A stretch of DNA of 64,000 bases, taken from the NCBI GenBank assembly GCA_035771175.1, contig CM069613.1, positions 3,282,001 to 3,346,000 on the forward strand, given 5' to 3'. Below are positions 35,101 to 44,389 of the stretch, one piece after another. This stretch comes from Paratinospora sagittata (Eukaryota; Streptophyta; Magnoliopsida; Ranunculales; Menispermaceae). The notes beneath the pieces are model-generated. The model saw nothing but the letters and a program-made list of their open reading frames with translations, searched no databases and was not told the DNA's origin. Every line of letters starts with the position of its first letter. Position 1 is the first letter of the stretch. A program made the position numbers and the translations under genes.

Positions 35101-35656
35101 TAGTAATGCAATTGCAAATAAAATGACCATAATTTCCCTAAAAGAAACTCCTCTTAACCTCAATTACTAACCTTATCACAAAAGAGAAACTGCGAGATAA
35201 AAAAGTTCAACCCCAGCTTAGCCACATGTTCAAATAAGACTAGTTGAAGAGAGGCCTTCGCCAAATTCCAAATTCAATCAAAGAAGGCAAATAAATACCA
35301 CAAACCCTAACCCTAGAAGTCATCAAATCATCAATTCGAGAATCCGAAGCAGGTAAAACAAAAACACTGAATCGAAATCAGTACAGGAAATCACAAGAGA
35401 AACAGAAATCGGAATAGAGTCTAATAGAAGAGAACCTGTAATCGGACGAAGAGGAGGAAGAGTGACCATCGGAGACGCGGTGTCTTCTTCTACGCTTCGA
35501 TCGCGACTCGCTCTTCTTACGAACCTTGAGAGAATCCCTGTCCTTACGACGACGCCGGGGGTCACGACGAGAGGAAGAAGACGAGTCTGAGGAAGAAGAA
35601 GAAGAAGGAGAAGAAGAATACTGAGAAGAAGAGGAAGAAGACGACGACGCCACCAT
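14133..35656 (-). CDS. small Ser/Arg/Lys-rich protein, six exons, with a ~20-kb intron
   Basis: Six coding exons fit on the minus strand with GT-AG sites and matching phases: 35656-35436, 34702-34621, 34521-34459, 14488-14453, 14360-14304 and 14225-14133. They total 552 nt, or 183 residues. Exon 4 could start 9 nt earlier in frame (14497). The protein opens with a Ser-rich, then Arg/Lys-rich region ([29 protein letters not shown]). A basic stretch ([13 protein letters not shown]) follows, then a well-formed C-terminus ([40 protein letters not shown]). That C-terminus looks like one conserved in uncharacterised plant proteins, from memory. A nuclear or RNA-related role is suggested only by composition. 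Intron 3 (34458-14489, 19,970 bp) contains the tandem retrotransposon array in the opposite orientation. A TATA-like sequence lies near 35722-35728. Confidence 0.8.
15163..15240 (-). repeat. SINE-like 3' tail with poly(A)
   Basis: Read on the minus strand, a segment with GCAAGTCCCC and ATACCCACT ends in a run of A (poly-T at about 15165-15177 on the plus strand). It resembles the tail of the SINE at 55473-55705. It lies in intron 3 of the minus-strand gene. Confidence 0.4.
15600..15715 (-). repeat. tRNA-derived SINE head
   Basis: The minus strand shows a box-A-like GTTGGTTCAATGGTTAGG followed by a box-B-like TCTCAAGTTTGAGTCAC. These are RNA polymerase III promoter boxes as in tRNA-derived SINEs. 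It may be the head of a SINE ending at the poly(A) tail near 15165, but 360 bp of unrelated-looking sequence lies between them. Confidence 0.5.
16567..16930 (+). repeat. 177-bp tandem repeat inside the LTR
   Basis: The phrase CGGTGGAGAT recurs at 16567, 16744 and 16921, spaced exactly 177 bp. The two full units are clearly related but diverged; the third is only begun. The same structure repeats in the other LTRs of the array and, at 175-177 bp spacing, in the solo LTR at 37166-40013. Confidence 0.8.
17437..17528 (+). repeat. 46-bp perfect direct repeat in the LTR
   Basis: Two identical adjacent units (17437-17482 and 17483-17528) begin ATTAGGGTTGATTATGC. The same duplication is present in LTRs 2 and 3. 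The solo LTR at 37166-40013 appears to have a single copy, so the duplication is probably specific to this lineage. Confidence 0.85.
18050..18153 (+). repeat. 55-bp direct repeat in the LTR
   Basis: Two near-identical units start at 18050 and 18105 (ATGATTGGGATCAACGG). The repeat is also in LTR 2. It falls within the segment deleted from LTR 3. Confidence 0.85.
18875..18886 (+). other. primer binding site, copy 1 (initiator tRNA-Met)
   Basis: TGGTATCAGAGC lies two bases after the end of LTR 1. It would pair with initiator tRNA-Met to prime minus-strand DNA synthesis. Confidence 0.92.
19099..23787 (+). pseudogene. gag-pol of array copy 1, disabled
   Basis: The frame opens at an ATG (19099, [11 protein letters not shown]) and is broken three times: a frameshift near 19237, an in-frame TAG at 19580-19582, and a one-base loss near 21686 within the RT motif [12 protein letters not shown]. 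The zinc knuckle also has Arg in place of its first Cys (CGT at 20255; [14 protein letters not shown]). Recognisable domains in order are gag, protease ([12 protein letters not shown]), reverse transcriptase (FIDDIL near 21434), RNase H ([10 protein letters not shown]) and integrase. The integrase has an HHCC zinc finger ([17 protein letters not shown]) and a DDE core ([29 protein letters not shown]). A C-terminal chromodomain ([16 protein letters not shown]) ends the protein. The longest clean frames are 19592-21688 and 21739-23787. All lesions are shared with copy 2. Confidence 0.92.
23817..23830 (+). other. polypurine tract next to LTR 2
   Basis: TAAGGTGGGTGTGA directly precedes LTR 2. A purine-rich run at this position primes plus-strand DNA synthesis. 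The same sequence precedes LTR 3 at 31756-31769. Confidence 0.7.
23831..26811 (+). mobile_element. LTR 2 of the array (shared middle LTR)
   Basis: The LTR is 2,981 bp, preceded by the polypurine tract of copy 1 and followed by the PBS of copy 2. It therefore serves as 3' LTR for one unit and 5' LTR for the next. It differs from LTR 1 at one position found by eye (T at 24848). Confidence 0.92.
26814..26825 (+). other. primer binding site, copy 2
   Basis: TGGTATCAGAGC lies two bases after LTR 2, as in copy 1. Confidence 0.92.
27038..31726 (+). pseudogene. gag-pol of array copy 2, disabled identically to copy 1
   Basis: The domain content and order are those of copy 1, shifted by 7,939 bp: gag, protease, reverse transcriptase, RNase H, integrase and chromodomain. 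The same lesions are present: a frameshift near 27176, a TAG at 27519-27521, a one-base loss near 29625 and the zinc-knuckle Cys-to-Arg change. The clean sub-frames are 27531-29627 and 29678-31726. Translations match copy 1 throughout, so the duplication is very recent or continually homogenised. Confidence 0.92.
31770..33996 (+). mobile_element. LTR 3 of the array, with a ~754-bp deletion and a diverged tail
   Basis: LTR 3 matches LTR 1 from its start to the CATAAG at about 33909, then jumps to the GC-rich LTR end. It lacks the equivalent of about 18032-18785. The last ~88 bp differ from LTR 1 at six positions, whereas the preceding ~2.1 kb shows none found by eye. The right edge still ends in CACCACA and abuts the TATCC duplication. 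Confidence 0.88.
34002..34458. other. intron 3 sequence right of the array
   Basis: This is ordinary A/T-rich intron sequence of the minus-strand gene, directly upstream (in gene sense, downstream) of exon 3. No other feature is recognised. Intron 1 (34703-35435) is likewise without recognisable features. Confidence 0.5.
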
Positions 35657-35790
35657 GGTTGAAATCACAGAGCGGGTTTTCTCGTTTTTAGGACGAGAAA
35701 AGCACTCCAAATTTCGCAAGCTTATAAATACAACATGATTTTTTACTTTCCATTTTCTCTTTTTATATCCCATAATGATTTTTTATTACG

Positions 35791-36113
35791 TTTTTTTGGA
35801 CAAACACAGGTTAAAAGGTAATCATGACCGAGTAGAACCTCATAAGCCTTTTTGTCATACCTTGGGTTGTACAGCATATCCTTTACTCAGGTATGGGCAT
35901 ACTCCCTCAGGGCGAACGCCTAAGCCATTATGGATCTATAATATTGTCATATCGCCATGTAGCAACCCAACCGCAGCTGGTCTACATCGAAACGATTATT
36001 TGTCTGCCACTATTCATGAATAGTGCAGGGCTTCCCTAAGAATCGAACTCGAGACCTTCCTTAAGGAGTCTAATTTCACATTCCTAGTAACCATTGAGCT
36101 AATGGTTCACCCT
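35791..36113 (-). mobile_element. tRNA-derived SINE just upstream of the Ser/Arg-rich gene
   Basis: The minus strand begins AGGGTGAACCATTAGCTC (box-A-like TTAGCTCAATGG). It has a clear box B (GAGTTCGATTC) near 36035 and ends in a short A-run (T7 at 35791-35797 on the plus strand). Length is about 323 bp. No target duplication was found. A second box-B-like GGTTCGAGTCC lies at about 36195-36208, also minus, suggesting another older head next to it. Its tail is only about 135 bp upstream of the gene's ATG. Confidence 0.6.
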
Positions 36114-36454
36114 GAGGAGGTGCGTCCACACCTGGGTAGAGGGCACGCCGTGCAACCCAGGATGTGACACAATATTCACTTTATAAAAGAAGAGAAAGGA
36201 CTCGAACCGGCAACACGGGCATTGAGGGCTCGAGATGCCAACTGGGAAAAGCCTCGTTGACAACTTTTACTTTTCATTCCAACATTAAAACTAAAAGTTC
36301 GGCTTTATATTTAGTAAAATAAAATAAAATTTTGGAAATAAGATTGGGATGCCAAGTTCAACTTAAAACTAACCCAAGTCCCTTGCATCATGTATATTTG
36401 ATGATTTTAGGATGAATTAAAAAATTTAGTGCGTGTAAGTACACCAGCTGAGTC

Positions 36455-39400
36455 TTTTTTTTTTCGTCAAAAGAATTAGGATGTATTAAAAATTTCCAAC
36501 AACCAAGCTGACAAAGAGTTCAACCAAATACAATTTGCTCTCCTTCTGAGAGCCCTGCTAGCAAGAAAATGAGCAATGAAATTGTCTATGCGAGGAACAA
36601 ACAAAAAATGGACTACATGCATAGACATTACAAGAGATAGAATATCACGACAAAAAACATCACATGATGCAATCCTTTTTTATGGTGACGAGAGCGCGTC
36701 AATAACCAAGGATGAATCAGAGCAGATAGATAAACTAAGACAATCCAGATTGCTATTCCAAACCATGTAGCACAACACCTGATTCAGCCTCTTCAACTAA
36801 TAGGGATAAGCCATAAAACTTGCAACCAGCTTTGATAAGCTGTTGAGAACTGTTAAACAATGCCCATCCAAATCCAGTGGCATGGGACCGAGGGTTCCTT
36901 GCTGCATCCACAAACAGGATATAAGGGGGAGTTCCTTGGATTCCATCGAGGAGCTAATTTGAGAGTGTTGAGAGCAATAGAGGAGCTAGGATTTTGGCAA
37001 TTATCTTATAGGTGGTGTTGCATAAACTAATGGGTCTGAGGTCGGAGAATCTCTGAGGGCCTTTGACTTTAGGGATTAAGACAATGTGTGTTTCATTTAT
37101 AGCAGGGTCCATGAAGTTATCCTTGAAAAAACATTGAACTGTATGAGTCACAGCAGGACTAGTAATGTGGCGACCCCGCACCCTGGACCACCAACCCCAC
37201 AGGGAATGGCATGCGGAATGCCGGGGCGGGACGCCCTGCGTAGGCATCTCCGACCACTCTTCAACTCTCGTGAGGTGGTTGAGACCCTACGAGCCTTATC
37301 TCAAACAACAATATAATATCAAAAGGTACTAAACAAAACTACCCACCGTATTAATCATCAAAGACAAGAGATAATCCATAAAAATGAACCATAAATAAAA
37401 TCATAATCCCTACAGTCCATTAAAATTGACATACACATAAAGTCCAAAATTGTGGGTACAAATAAAAACCGTCATATGCCCACATGGTCTATCTAACAAG
37501 TCCCAACTCACCCATACTACAATGTGGTAAGTGTTATAATTACATAATCTAAAATATAATACTTCATAATTTAAAACACAGTTCAATCAAAATGCCTCTC
37601 AACTCACATCGAGACCTTGGATTCTCTCGCAGGCAAGGCCCTCAAGATATGACTACTCCTTTGCCCTTATTCGGGACAGAAGGACCTGAAAGAGGAAAAT
37701 GAGGGTGAGCCAACGGTGCCCAGTGAATAGAATTCAAATATGCTATCAATACTCATCAATAAATATCATGTATGCATGTCAATGTGTAGCATGATTAAAA
37801 GCTCATAACATATAGATATCAAGCATTTATAATAAGTTCAATGTAAGTAAAAACTTATCAATTTGGATCCACATTTCACATGCATTGGGTTACTAGTGCA
37901 CGTCTATTTCACCGTACCGTTGACCCCAATCATTTCTTTTCCTAAAACCCTCCTATGACAAGGTTAAGTCCCCCTATTAGCCAGATAGATGGGCCCAACC
38001 AAAGTCATAAGGTTTTCTCAAATCAATGCATCATTCAAAACATTAGAACACATTCATGCTTTCAGCATACAATATATATAAGTGATATGATGACATAAAA
38101 GATATAATCATAAATGAAGTCTACTCACAACCAAGCCTCGCGAGAGTATTTAACCACATACGACCACCAAATCGAATCAACCCAATCAAAATCCTGAAAC
38201 ATTCATCAATATCCTACCATACATCAATTTCTATGCTCAATCACATAGACATTACGCATCAACCCTAAATCAGCCCACATATAGACAATAAGCCTAAATC
38301 CTATCTAATCCCATCATGCAACTCAAATCACATGACTTAGGCCTCTAATGCATAGTTCTCATTCATAAACCATTCTATTAATCAAAAATACTAATTTTCA
38401 ATTCCTTAGGCATAAACATGCCCAAATTGGGTCACTTGATTACAAGTAGGCTAAACTCATGATATGGTCACAACCACCAAATCAGTTTGCATAATCAACC
38501 ATAATCATGCTTAATTAAATATAAGTTGCATCAATTCAATGATTCTAGGCCAAAAGCATCAAAAGCCCTAAAATATGAAATTTTCCATACTTAGGCTATA
38601 TTGTCGATTTACACTAGGTCACCATGTTCAGCCATGTATATCACTGATTTTGCATCATTGGTTTATCAACAATGGCAACTAGGTCAACATAGTTGACATG
38701 CAAGCTATTTGGAAAAGTCTAAGTTCATATTCTAAATTTGGGTCTAATACAAGCAACCTTACCAATTCTTCATTTAATATTCTGTTCAGATGTATCAATC
38801 TACCAACAAAACTATGTAATCACAAAATCAACCGTACAAATTTAAGTATGTTAAGAAACAAACCTTTTGTCCAAATATCAGCCCAATCCAACGGCGGACC
38901 GAAAAGATAAGTATCTTTGATGAACAAGTCTCTATTCAGACAATTTCTCCTTTCCTGATGCAAATACTTAAACTCAGATGACTATATCACACAACATACT
39001 TAACTCATAAACATCTCCACCGTTAGAATGCAGAAATATCAGTTGTAAACTACATACGCAAATTTTATATCCATCCAACGGTAGATTGAGGAGATCTATA
39101 AGTTTGAGCAAAATGGCGTGAGAAATCCAGACTTTTCGACCAGCTTTGTTTGAGAGGTTAGATCTATTAGACGAACCTCTAATCAAGATCTTCACCGTTA
39201 ATAATTCAGAAATATCGGTTTTAAACTACATACCCAAATTTGATATCCATCCAACGGTAGATTGAGGAGATCTAGAAGTTTGAGCGAAATGACGCGAAAA
39301 ATCTAGACTTTCCGACTAGCTTGGTATGAGAGGTTAGATCTCTTAGAAGAAACCTCAAATCAAGATCTCCACCGTTCAGAATGCAGAACCATAAGCTACG

Positions 39401-42400
39401 AACTTGCTGAAAAAAGTTGAGCTTAATCTGACCATATATCCCGAAGATCCAGCACTTTGATGAAAACGTCGCAGAGATTTTCCTCCTGCAACTCCCTCTT
39501 TCTTTCTCTTCTTCTTTCCTTTCTCTTCTTTTCTTTTATTTTTTTCCTTTCTCTCCACTCACCTCACTTTCTAGCACATTCTTGGATAAGAGAAGTGGGC
39601 ATGGGACACTTGTCCACTTTCATGCACCAACCTTCACATGTGTTGGTCTCATACTACCCATACCAACCACATGTACTTTAACCAATATCATGCTTCCATG
39701 TATTTTAAATGTCCAATCCATTTAATACACCAGATTTTCATTCTCATTTATCCTTTTATTCAATCAATCCTAACCCATATCAATTTATGGTTTAATAGAC
39801 CCATGCATAAATAATAACATATGCATTATACTTTAATTTAACATGACCCATATACAATTTATAATACACATATTTATATACATTATCAAGCATCAACTAT
39901 ACAAACATTAAACAACCATCAAACAAACACCAAACATATCAAGACAACACATAGAGTTTGGGCAAAGTGCAATTGGGTTATGGGCTAGATGAAATAATTT
40001 TTGGGGCATCACAAGTAATCTCCCAAAACTCTTGGAAAAAGATTGCTGGGAGGCCATCAGGACCCAAGGCTTTCTTGGGCAACATACTAAAAAGAGCTTG
40101 ATGAGTTTCCTGAACCGTCACCTCCCTATCCAGCAAAAGCCCATCAGTTGCATGTAGCTTGCACGGGAAATTTTCAAAAGGATTTAGACTTACTTCATGA
40201 AAGCTTGAGCTGAAAAGATCCTGATAGAAATACTTCGCCATAGAGAAATTCATAACAGGGTCTTCAATCCATTGATTCCATTCATTTAAAACACCTTGGA
40301 TACGATTGGATCTTCTCCTAGAATTCACCTTCTCATGGAAATATCTCGTGTTCTTGTCCCCACACTGAAGCCAATCAAGCATGGATTTGTCTTTCCAATA
40401 CTCCTCTTCAAGTATGTGAGCTCTATGGAGAGAGAGTTCAGCTTCTTGGATAGCAGCAACGTCGGGAACTTGGCGTTGCATGAACTGTGCAATAACAGAT
40501 TCACATTTTTCCAAACAGGTTTTTGAGTTGGCAAGCTCACAATTCTTCCTTCACTGAAGCACCTTCTTTTGTGTTTCAGAAATCCTCTCCATGATGGAAA
40601 TATGGTGGTCTGCAGGGGTGGCTTACCAACCCTCCTCAATAGCCTTTTTGCAATCTTCAAATTGGCTCCAACGAGAGTCATATATAAAAAATTGTCTGTA
40701 CCTTCGATTTAAAGATTTAGTACATAATAAGATGGCGAGGTGATCGAATCTCAAGCTTGATAAATGTTTCACTTGGGCTATAGGATGTCTCTGTAGCCAC
40801 CAAGGAGAAGCCAACCCACGGTCCAAACGCTCTAGAATGAGCTCTTTCCCTGGTCTACGATTTGACCACGTGAACCTCGGTCCAAAAAAAGGAATTTCAC
40901 TTAGGCAGTTGTCATCAATGAATTGCAAAAAATCAACCCCATCTCTTGGATTCCATGGCAGACCCCCTCTTTTTTCAGTAGCATCACAGATGGAGTTGAA
41001 ATCGCCCAAAATAATAAAATCTTGAGAGGAGGCTCTCATCTTATCTGACAGAATGTTCCATTGCGTGATTCAGCCTTGAGTCGAGGTGCTGGCATGCATA
41101 GCAAAAACACGTCAGCTACAAGAGTGAAGTTTATCATTTGCCAACAATTCAACAAAAAAAAGAAAAGAATAGATAGCCACTTGAACGTGGTCATTTCCAT
41201 TCCAAAATACTCCAATGCCACCCGAAAGGCCCTGTGGGGGAACTGAGAAACCACACTGGAAACCCAAGCATGAGCGCAACGTATCCAACTTTCTATTTCT
41301 ATTTTTTGTTTCACAAAGGAAAACAATGTTTGGGGAATGAAACTTAACAAGTTTCTTAAGAGAAAGAACAGTCAGGGGGGTCCCCACACCCTGACTGTTC
41401 CAAGCCATTATCTTCATTTTGATGCTAGGGACCGCTCCGGGCTGGTAGCCTCCACCCTTAGATTCACACTGTTGTCAAACTTCATTTTCTTAGTCTGCGT
41501 TTCCTCCTTCACTTTGTTAACAATATCTCCCTTTTAGCGGATGTCTGGTTCCAGGTTAGGTGGTAAGAGACTGGTTTCAAGTGGAGAAGATGGTTGGGAG
41601 ATATGTTCAAATCTGGGGGGTTTGCCAATGGGCTTTCTTTTAGATGCTCTTTTGGGTTTCTTAGGTTTGGGAATGGAAATCTCAATGGTTGGGCCTAAGT
41701 TAAAGGGGTCATAAGATTCTTGGGTATGGGATATGTGGGTTTGAATTCGGGGTTATGGGCAAAGCTAAATTATTTTGGGCTGTGGGGCTAGAAGGGGCCA
41801 GTTGGTTCTGGTTTGCTTGGGATTGGGTCATGTGCATAGGAGGTGGGCTTTTGAAGAGAGAGGGGAGAAGTCCTGTCTGAGACACTTGTACAGCCACATC
41901 GACAAGATTTGAAGGGGAAATCTCTTTTTCAAAATTCAGGAGCCTACTAACCATGTCAGATTGGGGTAAGGTTACAACATTGCGCCGCCCTTGGAAACTA
42001 CTCCCTGAACATGCGTCATCATGGTCTGATTTGGAAAGGACCAAATTGCCCTTGACCTCCTCACCACCTTCGTGAGCCCCAACGACACTTCTAGATCAGT
42101 GAGACGAGGGTGAATCTACCGATCGGGAAAAAATGACTTCTTTCACTGAATGTGGATCGAGAAGGCTTGTTGCACGGCGACACATTTGGAGCTCTAAGGC
42201 ACTCTCCGTATAATGCTCATCCTATCACCACTGGACATTTGTTTACAGAAAGACTCTTCATGGTCAAGACAGCCACACAAATGGCAAAAGGCCGAAAGCC
42301 TTTCTTATTTCAGCCAAGTCCAGGTCTTAACCCCATCATTGTTAAGAATTAAGCCCCGAACTAAAGGAACATTTATCTGAACTTCAATCCTTGCCCTCAT

Positions 42401-42660
42401 GTATTTCCTTAGTTTGACCCCACTCCATTTTGAACTATCTTCAACTTTTAGAACACGTCCAACCCTTTGTCCTAGAGTTCACAATAAGCTTGGTTCCTTG
42501 CAAACCAGAAGAATCCCATGGAATTGTACCCATAGCCGACAAGAGTTGAAAGTTATATTTTTCGGAGTCATGGCCGGTTCCCATTCCTTAGTTAGAAAAA
42601 CATGGTTCCCATACATCCACGGGCCATATTATTTTCAAAAAGACAATTTTTTGTATCTGA
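36455..42660 (-). mobile_element. decayed L1-type LINE with internal deletion, split by a solo LTR
   Basis: The minus strand reads an ORF1 remnant with a zinc knuckle (CHLCGCLDHEESFC near 42280) at about 42660-41700. ORF2 then starts at 41417 (endonuclease MAWNSQGVG; LGDFNSICD near 41010). RT starts follow (KALGPDGLP near 40060), and after the solo LTR the RT continues (LRPISLCNTTYK near 37000). From about 36955 the sequence jumps to an RNase H end (FVDAARNPRSHATGFGWAL) and stops near 36482. A 10-bp poly-T at 36455-36464 is its poly(A) tail. Most of the reverse transcriptase and connection region is deleted. Many frameshifts and stops make it inactive. The 5' limit is approximate. Confidence 0.8.
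37166..40013 (-). mobile_element. solo LTR of the same family as the tandem array
   Basis: The LTR is 2,848 bp. The minus strand starts TGTGATGCCCC and ends GGTCGCCACA, closely like the array LTRs but with many differences and small indels. It is flanked by a perfect 5-bp duplication, AGTAA (37161-37165 and 40014-40018). No internal region is present, so it is a solo LTR left by LTR-LTR recombination. It interrupts the LINE reverse-transcriptase frame exactly at the AGTAA site. Confidence 0.93.
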
Positions 42661-43834
42661 AAATTTAAAAATGAGAAAGATTTGATTGATTAATCGAATT
42701 TAAAAATAGATTTTTAGATTTTACAGAGAAAGCAATTTGAGAATGATAAAAAGTCAACTAAATTTCTATATGAAAAATGCCAAAGTGCATATATGATGTA
42801 CATTGATTAAAATATATCCATTAATGCACCATCCAAATTTGTTTTGAATCATGTATCAACATATATATAATTCAAAATAATTTAATAGTGTATTAAAGGT
42901 GGTGTTTCTATCTATGTTTGCCATAAATATCAACATAACATTGGTCATTACATTTTGGGATTGTATCTATGTTTTCTAATCAAGACTCAAATGTAGTCTA
43001 AGTTCTTAAAAATTGATCAAGAGATGCAAAAATTAAACTTAGCCAGTGTACCCGCACATTCGAGTCTCTTCAATGATCCTGGAGTTGTGTGTTCTGAGTG
43101 ATTTTAATATGATCTACTGAACTTGGGCACACGAGTATACTAACTGAGTTTGTGCCAAGTCTTTGTAGTACCAACCAAATTTTTAACTTTGATAAGTATA
43201 TTATTTTATATTAAAATTTATTTTTTTATTTCTAGAATTTATTTCTTTGAAAATAATGACAGATGATTAAATCAAATTAGAATCCAATAAACTTGAGCAC
43301 AATAATAAAAGATGTATGAGATTACTAGTTACTAGTCATAAAACCTCCCACATTGTAAAGATAGTCTTCAACCCTAAACCTCATAGGAAAAGTGCCTCGA
43401 GTTACTTAAGTGTTACACTATAACTTTGATCAGCAATGAACACTTTGTTTTGTTTTGTTTTCTATTTTTTTTTTAATGTCAAATATTTTTTCCTTCATCG
43501 GGTCAAAATATTATTATTTTTTTATTTTAAAGGGGTTACAATAAAAATAAAAATAAAAATAACTAATACTCGACGCGTAGAAGAAATCAAGATCTCAGTA
43601 AGAAATTATAATGATGCAGGGCATATAGGACCCAAACAATTAATCATGACTGCACAACCATAATAACTCCCACATTATGTTTTGAAAAATAGGAATCTTG
43701 AACTACAAAAAATTGTAATGTAGAAGATGTCAAACCATTTGGTAGATGTATATATACATACACACTCAAAATGTTGCACCCAAAAGTAATTTAACTAAGG
43801 CGTGACATAGAATAGAATTAAGCTCATTTATAAA
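42661..43834. other. AT-rich intergenic sequence, no gene recognised
   Basis: No coding region is supported. The last 14 bases (43821-43834) are the left target duplication of the SINE. Confidence 0.45.
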
Positions 43835-44050
43835 TTACATCATTAGTTAGCTCTAACGATATGCATTCGAATCCCTTCACTCGAAGGGATCATAGTAGTC
43901 AGTTCGTATGGTCCCCATTCGAGGTCCTTATGTCCATCGCCGTTGTGTTTGCTTTCTTGGCCTTACCGAGGGGCTCAAGGGCCCTGGTTTCCTTTGACCA
44001 CAGTGTCAGCATCCTTTGATTTTGTATGACCTTGTAACATTAAAAAAAAA
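43835..44050 (+). mobile_element. SINE with 14-bp target duplication
   Basis: A 216-bp insertion ends in poly(A) (44042-44050) and is flanked by AGCTCATTTATAAA at 43821-43834 and 44051-44064. A box-B-like GCATTCGAATCCC lies near its 5' end after TTAGTTAGCTC, which could be box A. The perfect duplication and A-tail are the hallmarks of LINE-mobilised retroposition. Confidence 0.8.
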
Positions 44051-44389
44051 AGCTCATTTATAAAAATAAAAATTGTTAATTTTTTTTTTAAAACTCATTA
44101 GAAAAAATACAAAAAAAGAAACTGAATATTATTGCCAATTAACCCAAGAATGAAAGTGAAGAGAGTATTCACTTGGTCCATATTTCTTAATAGAACAAAG
44201 ACCATGATCAAGATAGATATATGATGGAATTAGTTACTACAAATTAAAACGAAAAACATTTTAATAACATAAAAAAAGAAGAAGAAGAAACATGAAAAAT
44301 GTGAATAAAAATTACAAATCTTCACACTAAACAACTTCCTTTCTTCTTTCTTTCTTCAAAGTTAATTTTTTCTTTTTTTTCTTCTTCTT

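Noticed and set aside
43120..43150. Weak similarity to the sequence beside the LINE poly(A) tail at 36430-36454, a possible LINE target duplication
   Set aside because: Only about 12 of 15 bases match and the intervening 470 bp shows no LINE coding, so it could be chance or shared repeat sequence.
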